A stretch of DNA of 64,000 nt, from assembly GCF_039540405.1 (NCBI RefSeq), contig NZ_BAABEY010000024.1, positions 62,001 through 126,000 on the forward strand. The letters run 5' to 3'. The notes under the pieces were generated by a model. That model ran no database searches. It was given only the letters and a program-made list of their open reading frames with translations, and was not told the DNA's origin. The DNA comes from Ravibacter arvi (lineage in GTDB: Bacteria; Bacteroidota; Bacteroidia; Cytophagales; Spirosomataceae). The position numbers were made by a program, and so were the translations under genes. Positions 1-8,394 of the stretch are shown one piece after another. Within the stretch, counting starts at the first letter, position 1, and every line of letters starts with the position of its first letter.

Positions 1-177
1 TGTGGATACAGTAAGGCGCAGAAATTCGGCAGCTTCCTGAATGGATAAAAGCCGCTCTGGCTGATCGGCGGGAAATTGTTCGTTTCTAACTGCTCTGAGT
101 ATGTTTGCAGTTACTCGCTCTGAAATACCGGTTATGAGCGTTTCCGGGTCAATAGGACTGAGAATTAAATTGTGCAT
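1..177 (-). CDS. Partial HTH (excisionase-like) DNA-binding protein
   Basis: An open frame starts with ATG at 177 and runs off the left edge of the window, giving 59 N-terminal residues without a stop. The visible end contains a segment LLSIQEAAEFLRLTVST, which matches the start of the winged-helix HTH_17/excisionase fold common in Bacteroidota mobile elements. It is on the same strand as, and 81 bp downstream of, the 558-aa gene, so it probably belongs to the same integrated element. Such proteins usually act as excision or regulatory factors; the role here is inferred. The C-terminal part is not visible. Confidence 0.6.
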   Translation of the reverse strand, partial: MHNLILSPIDPETLITGISERVTANILRAVRNEQFPADQPERLLSIQEAAEFLRLTVST

Positions 178-258
178 CTCGGTTTGATTTTTTGATGCAC
201 AAAGTTTTCGGGGCGTTTTTCGGGGCGCTAGGGGGCGTCGCCCTTTTTTTGCCCTTTT

Positions 259-1935
259 TTATAACCGCTTGGTTTTTAGATATTCATCTACTTTGTCAGG
301 GCAGTCTGAAAGATCTAAGACGCTTTCCCTCCAATTTTCGCCCCCAATTTCTAAGAGAGTGTTTTCTAAGTCAAAGTTTTTTGGGATAATCGTGTTAAAA
401 GTCTTGTAGAAGGTATTACCCTTTCCCGGTTTAATCCGATCATTTCCTATTTTCTCCAATTTTCCTTTTTGGCCTATTGGCAAAGTTTCTCCTTTTGCAT
501 AGCAGTCAAAGATGTAAGCTAGTACATAATGTTTTGTCTTGTAATTCGTGTTATTTGGTTGTGTGTTTACGAATTGAGGCACCGAAAATTCCTTTTTCTC
601 CTTTGTTTGTATCTCGTGGAGTTTGCTAATTAAATAATCCTTATAAAAAACATGGCGCGCATACGCTTGCAAAGGCGGATGAACGCTTATGGTGAATATT
701 TCCGGCAACGCTTTCCTCTGGTAATATTTCCCTTTTATCCTAAGATATTCTACCATGTCCCTAAATAGCTGGTCTTTATAGTCATTATCTATATTAATTT
801 CCCCGTTCGCGAACAGTTGATCCGCCATGCTTTCTATATTGGTTATCTGGTTCAATTGCCCACGGATAAAATCTGCGCCTAATGAACTATTGATATGCTC
901 CTCCGCCTTGTTATCTTTTACTAGCTTTTGAAACCACCAATTAGATTTAAGTGGTATAAACCAATTTGTATACTCAGCATTGCTCCACCAATTGGGAAAG
1001 TGTTCATCGTGTATGTAACTAGGGATCTTAATAGGGGAAACCAAATAGGCTACGCCTCCAAAAACCTTTTCCAAAATAGATTTTTCTTTTTCGTCGAGTA
1101 CCGTAAGGGATTCGAGATCATGTCGCTGTCCTGATATCTCTTCAACCCTTTTACTTATTGCCTCGACCCAATAGTCTAGCTTTTCTCTTACCGTCTTCCT
1201 GTTTCTCAATTCGGCTTCAATCTCCTTTAAGGCAGGTAATTGACGTATATCACCTTTCCCTATACACTCATGAGGAGTGGGGGGGCTAGGCGTTTGGTTA
1301 TTCCCTTGGTAGGTTGATGTTTCAGTCTGTTGATGTGTTGAAGTATTTTGGGTGGCAAATGGTACAGTGATCGTTGTATATCCTTTTTTTATCAATTCAA
1401 GTGCCTCGCCAATACTATTCCCTTGCACTCCTAAAGCGTATGTTATATTTTCTCCGGAAAAATAGTTATGTATCTCGCCTATGATCAACTTGTCCAGATC
1501 GCCAAAGATAAAACCCATAAATAGATAGTCGGTATAATTTCCAGCCTCCCTAAACGCCAAGTATTTCTTAGTGAATTGTAGAACTTCGGTTAAATCATTT
1601 CTATCAGCATTTTCTTTTAGGTTGACAACATCATTGTAGTTTCTATTCCATACCGTATTTGGGTAGTTTGGATCAAAAACGTCTAGCTCGGTAGCTTTCG
1701 ATTTTATGGGGACAGCTATCTCGTTTTCTATGATGTCGACTTTTTTTTTAATTTCGGCATTTACCTCATCTTCCCTCAGTTTGTCCTGAAAACTTAAATG
1801 AGACTTTAGACTCCAACGCTCTTTGTTCAGTTCGTGTAATTCGGCAATAACTTTATTGAGCTGACCGAAGTTGTCAATATTCGAGTGTAAAAACTCGATA
1901 AATTGGAAAAGTGATTTTATTCTAGCTGGTATCAT
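259..1935 (-). CDS. Hypothetical protein of integrated element (558 aa)
   Basis: A long soluble protein of 558 residues that I cannot assign to a characterised family. The N-terminal ~110 residues are charged and helical, probably coiled coil. Residues ~195-220 form a Thr/Gln/Pro-rich linker (TSTHQQTETSTYQGN...), separating two halves. The C-terminal ~90 residues (from YVLAYIFDCYAKGE to the end) look like a compact conserved domain of the kind found in proteins beside Bacteroidota integrases; this is from memory of the pattern. No signal peptide, membrane segment or obvious catalytic motif is visible. It lies 159 bp downstream of the integrase on the same strand and is more A+T-rich than the chromosomal genes to the right, consistent with transfer. 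Confidence 0.7.
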   Translation of the reverse strand: MIPARIKSLFQFIEFLHSNIDNFGQLNKVIAELHELNKERWSLKSHLSFQDKLREDEVNAEIKKKVDIIENEIAVPIKSKATELDVFDPNYPNTVWNRNYNDVVNLKENADRNDLTEVLQFTKKYLAFREAGNYTDYLFMGFIFGDLDKLIIGEIHNYFSGENITYALGVQGNSIGEALELIKKGYTTITVPFATQNTSTHQQTETSTYQGNNQTPSPPTPHECIGKGDIRQLPALKEIEAELRNRKTVREKLDYWVEAISKRVEEISGQRHDLESLTVLDEKEKSILEKVFGGVAYLVSPIKIPSYIHDEHFPNWWSNAEYTNWFIPLKSNWWFQKLVKDNKAEEHINSSLGADFIRGQLNQITNIESMADQLFANGEINIDNDYKDQLFRDMVEYLRIKGKYYQRKALPEIFTISVHPPLQAYARHVFYKDYLISKLHEIQTKEKKEFSVPQFVNTQPNNTNYKTKHYVLAYIFDCYAKGETLPIGQKGKLEKIGNDRIKPGKGNTFYKTFNTIIPKNFDLENTLLEIGGENWRESVLDLSDCPDKVDEYLKTKRL

Positions 1936-2094
1936 CGTGCGCCTTATAGGTTATCCAAATGCCATTTGGCTCTCAAACTCGAAGAGGAGAAACTCATCTT
2001 AAATCAATAATCGAAACTAATTGTTCCGGAATAGAAGCCCACTTGCGCGTCTCATCTGTCGTTCGATTTATCTACTTCCATTTAAAAGGTTGAG

Positions 2095-3237
2095 CTAAAA
2101 CTCTAATTTGATCTTTTCTACTGCTTTACGCTTAGCCTCGTCTACAATCTTTGTGTAAATCTGCGTTGTTTTCAGGTCGCGGTTCCCTAGCAGTTTTGAT
2201 ACGGTGTAAATATCCGTTCCGTTCGCTAGCTGTAAGGTTGCGTAAGTATGCCGGAAGCAATGAAAGGTTATTTCTTTTGTTATCCCTGCTGCTCCGATCC
2301 ATTGATATAGGTGCTTATTTTCGTATGCTGAATACGTCAGACCAGCAAAAACCTTTTCGGTCGGTTTTCCGGGCTGTCCCAATAAGTTATACGCTTGCTC
2401 GGAAATGGGAAGCACTTCAACACCTTTGGTTTTCTTTTGGGCGAAGTTTAGGAAATGCCCTTGTCCGATGATGTATTCGAGTTCACTCCATATCATTTTT
2501 TGAATATCTGAAAACCTCAACCCCGTGAGTGCCGAAAACAAGGCTGCCCGCTTTAGCAACGGGTTATTACATTCGGTCTTGATGAGGCGGTTCAGCTCTT
2601 CGATTGTTAGGTATTCCCTTCTGGTTTCAGCCAGTTTTATAGGAGCTACCCTGACGTTCAAGTCAATGGAAAGGTAACCGTCCTTATACGCTTGTTTCAG
2701 GGCTGCTTTCAGCTTGTTGAAATAGGATACGGCTGAATTTTGCGCGAGGGTTGTTTTGGCGCTCTTGTTACTTTTTGTAGTGAGCAGGTACTCCTTGAAC
2801 TCATTGCAGAACCGTTCGTTGAGGTCGGCGAATTTCAACCTGCCGTTTGTGAAGGATACAAGATATTTGTAGGCCGAAACCCAATTATCATGGTTACTGG
2901 AATTACGTTTGTCGGCCAGTTTCTTGAAGTACTCGACAAAGTTTTCTTCTCCTAGTTTCCTGATTTTTAGCTGTTCCTTTTCGAACCCGGTGTAAACTTC
3001 GGGCTTGTTCAATTGATTTTCCCGCTTTTGTCTTATGTTTTCAGCAACTAGCATTGTTTCCTTATTGTGCTGCTTATCTACCGGGTTTTTGGCTTTGTCA
3101 AAGAGGTACATGTTCAGAAACTCTCTCCGGGTCGGTTTACCTGTATCGGGATGAGGAATAGGCGGATAAAAGTCCAAATACAGACTATGCCTGTTTCCCG
3201 ATATTGCCTTTTGTCTGAGTTTGACTCTAGTTGCCAT
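2095..3237 (-). CDS. Tyrosine recombinase / site-specific integrase
   Basis: Phage-type integrase of 380 aa that would catalyse integration and excision of the element. It has an N-terminal arm-type DNA-binding region (residues ~1-90), a SAM-like core-binding domain (~95-200) and a C-terminal catalytic domain. Visible catalytic residues are Arg241 (ALTGLRFSD), His326 and Arg329 (FHCFRHTYAT) and the nucleophile Tyr361 (TQIYTKI). The position that is usually His/Trp (LGH) is Asn here (LLGNRD). I chose the ATG at 3237; a GTG at 3246 would add three residues and overlap the upstream gene by 8 bp. With the ATG start it begins 1 bp after the stop of the zinc-finger/HTH gene, so the two are probably co-transcribed. 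Confidence 0.93.
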   Translation of the reverse strand: MATRVKLRQKAISGNRHSLYLDFYPPIPHPDTGKPTRREFLNMYLFDKAKNPVDKQHNKETMLVAENIRQKRENQLNKPEVYTGFEKEQLKIRKLGEENFVEYFKKLADKRNSSNHDNWVSAYKYLVSFTNGRLKFADLNERFCNEFKEYLLTTKSNKSAKTTLAQNSAVSYFNKLKAALKQAYKDGYLSIDLNVRVAPIKLAETRREYLTIEELNRLIKTECNNPLLKRAALFSALTGLRFSDIQKMIWSELEYIIGQGHFLNFAQKKTKGVEVLPISEQAYNLLGQPGKPTEKVFAGLTYSAYENKHLYQWIGAAGITKEITFHCFRHTYATLQLANGTDIYTVSKLLGNRDLKTTQIYTKIVDEAKRKAVEKIKLEF

Positions 3238-3238
3238 A

Positions 3239-3841
3239 TTATACACTCTTTAATAGTTTGTCAATATCACGCTGTAATACGTACACCTGGCGACCCTCTT
3301 TTATCCGCTCAATCTTGTTTTTGGTGAGTACGGCGTCCAGACCACTTTGAGATATGCCGTACTTCTGCCGTATTTCCGACAGACTGGAATAGCCCTTTTT
3401 GTTCGCGGGTAGGGGTGTCCCTCCGCTTTTTAGCTTGTCGAGTTCGCTGGACAGATACCCGATAAGAACATCGGCCTGTAACCGTTCCGGTTCAAACAGC
3501 CGGTCTATATCGGTTCTTCTTATCATGGTTTTTTTCAGTAGCAAGTTTTTAGCGGGTAGTTTGCCGGAGCGGATCAGCTTGTAGACGTTTTGCCGACAGC
3601 AGCCCAATATTTTTGCGACCTGCGAGACGCTCAGAAACTCTCTGGCTTTAAGCTCTTCCATTTGGAGCCTTCGTAGTCGTATTGTCTCCTCGTTTATTGG
3701 CTTGAATACTTCGACCCGCTTACTTTTTTTATATCCTTTTTTTGCACAGGAATCGCCGCAATACCGGGTGACGGTCGTCCTGGCTACAAACTCCTTTCCG
3801 CAGTTCTGACATATCCGGTTAATCCTAATGTTGGAACTCAT
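3239..3841 (-). CDS. Zinc-finger / double helix-turn-helix regulator
   Basis: A 200-aa DNA-binding protein, first gene of the integrase operon. Residues 11-32 contain a C-x2-C...C-x3-C zinc-ribbon-like motif (Cys11, Cys14, Cys28, Cys32). Residues ~69-116 form an excisionase-type HTH (FLSVSQVAKILGCCRQNVYKLI). Residues ~151-197 form a second, similar HTH (YSSLSEIRQKYGISQSGLDA). It sits directly upstream of the integrase on the same strand, so a role as recombination directionality factor or as regulator of integrase expression is likely but inferred. The two-HTH plus zinc-finger arrangement suggests binding to paired or repeated sites such as the GGTACAAAT repeats just upstream. Confidence 0.75.
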   Translation of the reverse strand: MSSNIRINRICQNCGKEFVARTTVTRYCGDSCAKKGYKKSKRVEVFKPINEETIRLRRLQMEELKAREFLSVSQVAKILGCCRQNVYKLIRSGKLPAKNLLLKKTMIRRTDIDRLFEPERLQADVLIGYLSSELDKLKSGGTPLPANKKGYSSLSEIRQKYGISQSGLDAVLTKNKIERIKEGRQVYVLQRDIDKLLKSV

Positions 3842-3896
3842 CTGATTTAAGGATATTTAAAAGTGTAAACTTTGTAAACTTATGGGGAGATTATTA

Positions 3897-3945
3897 GGTA
3901 CAAATTTTGACCTATTTCTGGTTGAGGTACAAATAGGGTACAAAT
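3897..3945. repeat. Three direct GGTACAAAT repeats upstream of integrase operon
   Basis: The 9-mer GGTACAAAT occurs three times in the same orientation at 3897-3905, 3926-3934 and 3937-3945. Nearby, GTAAAC is repeated at 3865-3870 and 3874-3879. The cluster lies between the end of the chromosomal gene mnmE and the first gene of the element. Short direct repeats in this position are what arm-type integrase sites or regulator binding sites look like; which of the two is inference. Confidence 0.5.
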
Positions 3946-3975
3946 ATAGTCTAAACAAGTAGATAATAAAACAAA
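3941..3975 (-). promoter_or_regulatory. Candidate promoter of the zinc-finger/HTH-integrase operon
   Basis: On the minus strand TTTG (3975-3972) is followed after 23 bp by TATATTTG (3948-3941), matching the Bacteroidota -33/-7 consensus with long spacing. The predicted start lies near 3934, about 90 bp before the ATG at 3841. It overlaps one of the GGTACAAAT repeats, so a protein bound to the repeats could repress it. Confidence 0.4.
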
Positions 3976-3998
3976 CTAACGATAAAGCAAGTCACTAA

Positions 3999-4023
3999 AT
4001 AGGCCCTGATTTACAGGGTCTAT
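3999..4023. other. Palindrome between mnmE and integrated element
   Basis: ATAGGCCCTG (3999-4008) and CAGGGTCTAT (4014-4023) form inverted arms with nine of ten positions paired around a 5-bp spacer, ATTTA. Two explanations fit. It may be the transcription terminator of mnmE, whose stop codon lies 43 bp away on the minus strand. Or it may be a core-type recombination site, since tyrosine recombinases use inverted arms around a short crossover region. The sequence alone does not decide. Confidence 0.5.
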
Positions 4024-4065
4024 TAGTTGTTTCTTATCGGTTTCTTATTTGCTTATTTATCCCGG

Positions 4066-4083
4066 TTACTTTCCGATACAAAA
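4066..4083 (-). other. Candidate attachment site: last 18 bp of mnmE
   Basis: The final 18 bp of mnmE encode the conserved FCIGK-stop end. In enterobacterial SGI1-type islands the integrase recombines within this same 3' end of trmE/mnmE. Here a tyrosine recombinase module begins about 0.2 kb beyond it and the gene is left intact, which is the expected outcome. The other end of the element is outside the window, so a direct repeat could not be confirmed. Confidence 0.3.
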
Positions 4084-5418
4084 CTTGCTGAAAATATTCG
4101 CCAGCAAGTCGTCGGTCACAATCGTCCCGGTTATTTCGCCGAGGTGGAACAACGCCAGCCGGATGTCCTGGGCGAGGAAATCGCCGGTGATGCCGCTGTC
4201 GAGGCCGCTGAGAACGTCATTCAGGGCGTGATGGGTGCGGAGCAGGTGTTCGTAGTGGCGCAGGTTGGTTACCATGGTCCCGGACTGGATCTGGTCTTTG
4301 GCAATAGCGGTAATCCTGTGTCTCAATTCATCGAGCCCCAGGCCGGTAGCTGCAGCGATGGTCAGCGCATTCCGGGAAGAAACAATCTCCTGGTTCCGGT
4401 CAATCTTGTTCTGTATCCACATTACTTTTTTCCCTGCCGGGAGTTCCGTAGCCAGGGTTTCCAGTTCTGCGAGGGTTGCCGGGCTGTCGAAAAGAAAGAG
4501 GACAATATCCGCCTTTTCCATCGCTTTCCGGGAGCGATCAATACCAATGGACTCCACCACATCCACAGTTTCGCGAATCCCGGCCGTATCGATGAAACGG
4601 AACTTGGTTCCATCTAGCACTACCGTGTCTTCGATCACGTCCCGGGTAGTTCCGGCTATATCGGTTACAATGGCTTTTTCTTCGTTCAAGAGAGCATTAA
4701 GCAAGGTCGATTTCCCGACATTGGGGGCGCCGATGATGGCTACCGGCACACCTTCCTTGAGTGCATTGCCCAATTCGAACGAGGCGATCAGCGGCTTGAG
4801 AGAGTCGTTCAAACGGTTAATTAACCGCCGAAGATCGTCTCTTTCCGCAAATTCCACGTCTTCCTCACCGAAATCAAGTTCCAGCTCCACCAGTGAGGCG
4901 AAGTGGATCAATTCTTCCCGCAACGCCGCCAACTGTCTGGAAAACCCGCCGCGGAGCTGGTGCATGGCGGCCTTGTGACTGGCCTCGTTGTCGGCAGCTA
5001 TCAGGTCGGCAACCGCTTCGGCCTGCACCAGGTCAAACTGACCATTTAAATAGGCGCGCTGCGTAAACTCACCGGCCCTGGCCATACGCGCGCCCTCACG
5101 AATAAGCAACTTCAGAATGGAGCGGATAATATAGTCGGATCCGTGGCAGGAAATTTCTACAATATCTTCTTTGGTAAAAGAGAAAGGGCTTCTGAAGACA
5201 GTAGCCAATACCTCGTCAACCAGTTGGTCGCCGTCCCGGATCGTCCCGAAATGAACCGTATGGCTCCGGACTTCCGTCAGGTCGCGCCCTTTGAAAATGT
5301 TGTTGACGATGCCGATGGCGCCCGATCCGGAAATCCTGATTACGGCAATAGCTCCTACACCACTTGCCGTCGCCAGGGCGCAGATGGCTTCTTCCTGGCG
5401 GATAATATTCTTTTCCAT
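4066..5418 (-). CDS. mnmE: tRNA uridine-5-carboxymethylaminomethyl modification GTPase MnmE
   Basis: MnmE (TrmE, ThdF), 450 aa, the usual full length. With MnmG it modifies the wobble uridine of certain tRNAs in the cytoplasm, using a folate-derived one-carbon unit. The N-terminal tetrahydrofolate-binding domain covers ~1-120, followed by helical and G domains. GTPase motifs are visible: GAPNVGKS at 230-237, TDIAGTTRD around 252-260, DTAG at 277-280 and NKID at 337-340. The C-terminal FCIGK carries the catalytic Cys447. It is transcribed away from the TraB/GumN-like gene, with 86 bp between them. Its 3' end borders the integrated element but is not disrupted. Confidence 0.98.
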   Translation of the reverse strand: MEKNIIRQEEAICALATASGVGAIAVIRISGSGAIGIVNNIFKGRDLTEVRSHTVHFGTIRDGDQLVDEVLATVFRSPFSFTKEDIVEISCHGSDYIIRSILKLLIREGARMARAGEFTQRAYLNGQFDLVQAEAVADLIAADNEASHKAAMHQLRGGFSRQLAALREELIHFASLVELELDFGEEDVEFAERDDLRRLINRLNDSLKPLIASFELGNALKEGVPVAIIGAPNVGKSTLLNALLNEEKAIVTDIAGTTRDVIEDTVVLDGTKFRFIDTAGIRETVDVVESIGIDRSRKAMEKADIVLFLFDSPATLAELETLATELPAGKKVMWIQNKIDRNQEIVSSRNALTIAAATGLGLDELRHRITAIAKDQIQSGTMVTNLRHYEHLLRTHHALNDVLSGLDSGITGDFLAQDIRLALFHLGEITGTIVTDDLLANIFSKFCIGK

Positions 5419-5504
5419 GGTACAAATATCGGGAAGATACGTGGTATTTGAGCGGTCGGTTTTCCCGGAAGCGCTGCCTTTTGACCGGATTGCCGGGTAG
5501 TAGG

Positions 5505-6386
5505 TTACAGCGGCCTGATGATCGGCCGGACCTGGTAGCCAAATCCCCTTAACAGGGCAACAAGGCCGTTTTTACCGCCCAGATGTGCTGCTCCTACCGC
5601 AATAAACGTAGGGCTTTCCTGCATGATGTAATCAAGTTTCGGAAGCCATTTTTTGTTCCGGTCCGTGAGGACGACATGTTCGAAGCCTTCGAAATCAAAT
5701 TTGCTTTTCTGCGTATAGCGGAAAATTGCGTCAATGTCCTGCCGGTGATAAAGCGCCATCAGGTCCATGAATTCCGATTTGGCTTCCTGAATGCTGTCGA
5801 TGAGCTGAACTACCATTTTGGCCTGAACGTTGTACGGGATGGAATCGAACACCGCCGCCTGTTCTTCCGGTGATTCCAAGCCGTTGACATACAGTCCCTT
5901 TTCCTTTGCAATTTCCGCCAGTACCCCTTCTACGGATTCGATGGGGCAATCCAGGATGTGATTGAAAAGAATGCTGGTCAACAGGAAAGGTTTGGCCTGA
6001 GCGAGCAGACCGATGTCGAACCCGACGGAGTCACGAAAGTAGCCGGCGGTTTTGTTGTACGCTTCTTCGGGCAACAGATCCGTAAGACGGGTGCCGTTTT
6101 TCATGTACATACTGGCCATGAGCGCTTCTGTCAGGCCGGGATCTGTCATATCCAGTTCAAGAAACAGGCGGTCACTCTGCCCGAGCGCCTGTCTGAGAGA
6201 GTCGTCAGCCGTAAACTGTCCCGGGCAAATCAGGTGAATGGTGCCGAAAAGATAAGAGGGTTTCTGAAGGCCCTTGCCGGTTACCTCCCAAAGCAGGGAG
6301 CCGGATTGGGCTGAAGCCGGCGCCGGGAACAACGGCCCGAAACAAAGAAGAAAAAGGAAAACAAGACGGAATCCCTTTCTTCTCAT
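5505..6386 (-). CDS. TraB/GumN family secreted protein
   Basis: A 293-aa protein with a clear signal peptide (residues 1-26, ending ASAQ). It matches the TraB/GumN (PF01963-like) family: the N-terminal GTIHL motif (~48-52) and the C-terminal GAAHLGG motif with a following helical end are the two conserved ends of the fold. Members are proposed metal-dependent peptidases, but the activity of bacterial GumN-like proteins is unproven. The ATG overlaps the stop of dxs by 4 bp, so it is translationally coupled to dxs. Confidence 0.85.
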   Translation of the reverse strand: MRRKGFRLVFLFLLCFGPLFPAPASAQSGSLLWEVTGKGLQKPSYLFGTIHLICPGQFTADDSLRQALGQSDRLFLELDMTDPGLTEALMASMYMKNGTRLTDLLPEEAYNKTAGYFRDSVGFDIGLLAQAKPFLLTSILFNHILDCPIESVEGVLAEIAKEKGLYVNGLESPEEQAAVFDSIPYNVQAKMVVQLIDSIQEAKSEFMDLMALYHRQDIDAIFRYTQKSKFDFEGFEHVVLTDRNKKWLPKLDYIMQESPTFIAVGAAHLGGKNGLVALLRGFGYQVRPIIRPL

Positions 6387-8320
6387 GAGCGCGGTACGCT
6401 TTGCGCAACGCCCACAAGCGCCCAGACTGCTTTTTCAATGGCCGGTTGATCGTACCCGCACAGTTGATGCAGTTCCGGCTGCTCGCCGTGTTCAATCACT
6501 TCGTCGGGGATCCCCAATCTTTTGACCTGGGCCTGGTAGCCATGGTCAGCTGCAAATTCGAGGATAGCGCTACCAAAACCGCCCTGGATACAGCCATCTT
6601 CTACTGTGACGATCTTGTCGAATTTACGGAATACCTCGTGCAGGAGCGCTTTGTCAAGCGGTTTCGCAAAACGCAGGTCGTAATGTGCTACCCGGAGGCC
6701 TTCTTCCGAAAGCTTCCGACAGGCTTCGGCGGCCGAATTCCCGATATGGCCGAGCGATAAAACTGCTGCGGCATCACCGTCGGACAGCTGCCTGCCCTTG
6801 CCGATCGTGAGTTTCTGCAAAGGAGTTTTCCAGTCCGACATCACGCCCTGGCCGCGTGGGTAGCGGATCGTGAAGGCAGATTCCCCGGCCTGGGTTTCTT
6901 CGTGCTGTGCAGTATACATCATGTTGCGGAGTTCCTGCTCGTTCATCGGGGCAGCCACAATCATGTTAGGGATACAACGCATGTAAGCGATATCGTACGC
7001 TCCGTGGTGAGTCGCGCCGTCGGCGCCGGCAAGCCCTGCGCGATCGAGGCAGAAAATAACCGGTAATCCCTGTATGCAGACGTCGTGTATCACCTGGTCA
7101 TAGGCGCGCTGCATAAAGGTGGAATAGATATTGCAAAACACTACCGAGCCGCGGGTAGCCATCCCCGCCGAAAATGTGACGGCATGCTGCTCGGCAATCC
7201 CAACGTCAAATGCACGGTCGGGTATTTCTTTCATCATAATGTTCATCGACGAACCGGAAGGCATGGCCGGGGTTACGCCAATGATTTTCTTATTTTCCCG
7301 GGCGAGCTCAACCAGGGTATGGCCGAAGACGTCCTGGTATTTGGGTGGCTGCGGAGAGGTATGTACCTTCTTCTGGATTTCGCCGGTAACCTTGTCAAAA
7401 AGGCCGGGTGCATGCCATTTGGTCTGGTCCTTTTCAGCCGGTCCGTAGCCTTTGCCTTTCAAGGTGAGGCAATGCAGCAACTTCGGTCCGGGAATATGCT
7501 TCAGGTCACTCAATACATGCGTAAGGTGGTCAATGTCATGACCGTCGATCGGGCCGAAATACCTCAGGCCGAGCGACTCAAAGAGGTTGCTTTGGTTCAG
7601 AAGTGTTGACTTTAGCACGTTTTGAACCTTGGAGACGATTTCCTGGGCGCTGATGCCGAAATTGCTCAGCTTGCCCAGCAGGTGCCAGGCCTCGTCCCTT
7701 ATCTTGTTGTAAGTCTGAGAAGTCGTAATATCGGTCAGATAGGCTCTCAACGCCCCCACGTTGGGGTCAATGCTCATGCAATTGTCGTTCAATATAATGA
7801 GCAGGTTGGAGTCTGAAGCCCCGGCGTGGTTCATGCCTTCGAAGGCCAGCCCGGCGGTCATGGCGCCATCGCCGATTACCGCGATGTGCTGCCGCTGCTT
7901 GTTGTGTTCCAGCCCTGAAGCAATCGCCATTCCCAAAGCGGCGGAAATTGACGTAGAGGAATGGCCTACGCCGAAAGCGTCATACGGGCTCTCTTTGCGG
8001 TTCGGAAAACCGGAAATGCCGCCCATTATACGGTTGGTATGGAACAGGTTCTTCCTGCCGGTCAGGATTTTATGACCGTATGCCTGGTGTCCCACATCCC
8101 AGATCAACTGGTCGTCCGGGGTATTAAATACGTAGTGAAGCGCGACGGTCAGCTCTACGACGCCAAGGCTGGCGCCAAAATGGCCGCCATAAACGGAAAC
8201 AACGTCAATGATGTACTGTCTTAACTCGTTGCAAACCTGGGGGAGTGCAGCAGCGTCCAACTTTCTCAAGTCTTCAGGCGAGTTGATTTTCGACAGCAAA
8301 TTTCCCGGTGAGATGAGCAT
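6383..8320 (-). CDS. dxs: 1-deoxy-D-xylulose-5-phosphate synthase
   Basis: DXS, 645 aa, near the usual ~620-640. It condenses pyruvate and glyceraldehyde 3-phosphate using thiamine diphosphate, the first step of the MEP isoprenoid pathway. Visible features are the N-terminal DVGHQAYGHKILTGR segment, the ThDP-binding GDGAMTAG...NDN motif (~residues 150-180), and the pyrimidine-domain segment DVGIAEQHAVTFSAGMA. A transketolase C-terminal domain completes it. It is probably the first gene of a two-gene unit with the TraB/GumN-like gene. The isoprenoid precursors it supplies would also serve prenyltransferases such as the UbiA-like protein at 16.8-17.6 kb. Confidence 0.98.
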   Translation of the reverse strand: MLISPGNLLSKINSPEDLRKLDAAALPQVCNELRQYIIDVVSVYGGHFGASLGVVELTVALHYVFNTPDDQLIWDVGHQAYGHKILTGRKNLFHTNRIMGGISGFPNRKESPYDAFGVGHSSTSISAALGMAIASGLEHNKQRQHIAVIGDGAMTAGLAFEGMNHAGASDSNLLIILNDNCMSIDPNVGALRAYLTDITTSQTYNKIRDEAWHLLGKLSNFGISAQEIVSKVQNVLKSTLLNQSNLFESLGLRYFGPIDGHDIDHLTHVLSDLKHIPGPKLLHCLTLKGKGYGPAEKDQTKWHAPGLFDKVTGEIQKKVHTSPQPPKYQDVFGHTLVELARENKKIIGVTPAMPSGSSMNIMMKEIPDRAFDVGIAEQHAVTFSAGMATRGSVVFCNIYSTFMQRAYDQVIHDVCIQGLPVIFCLDRAGLAGADGATHHGAYDIAYMRCIPNMIVAAPMNEQELRNMMYTAQHEETQAGESAFTIRYPRGQGVMSDWKTPLQKLTIGKGRQLSDGDAAAVLSLGHIGNSAAEACRKLSEEGLRVAHYDLRFAKPLDKALLHEVFRKFDKIVTVEDGCIQGGFGSAILEFAADHGYQAQVKRLGIPDEVIEHGEQPELHQLCGYDQPAIEKAVWALVGVAQSVPRS

Positions 8321-8363
8321 TATTCAGAAGCGGTGACGCTGTGTGATGTGGTTTGATACGCCC

Positions 8364-8371
8364 GCAAAGTT
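8364..8371 (-). promoter_or_regulatory. Candidate -7 element upstream of dxs
   Basis: The minus strand reads TAACTTTG, a perfect match to the Bacteroidota TAnnTTTG -7 box, about 43 bp before the dxs ATG at 8320. No clear -33 TTG is visible at the expected spacing, which lowers confidence. Confidence 0.35.
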
Positions 8372-8394
8372 ATTCAAAATAACTTAACATAGGC

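Noticed and set aside
4027..4978. Plus-strand open frames over mnmE
   Set aside because: They lie opposite a clear full-length mnmE and have no recognisable domains.
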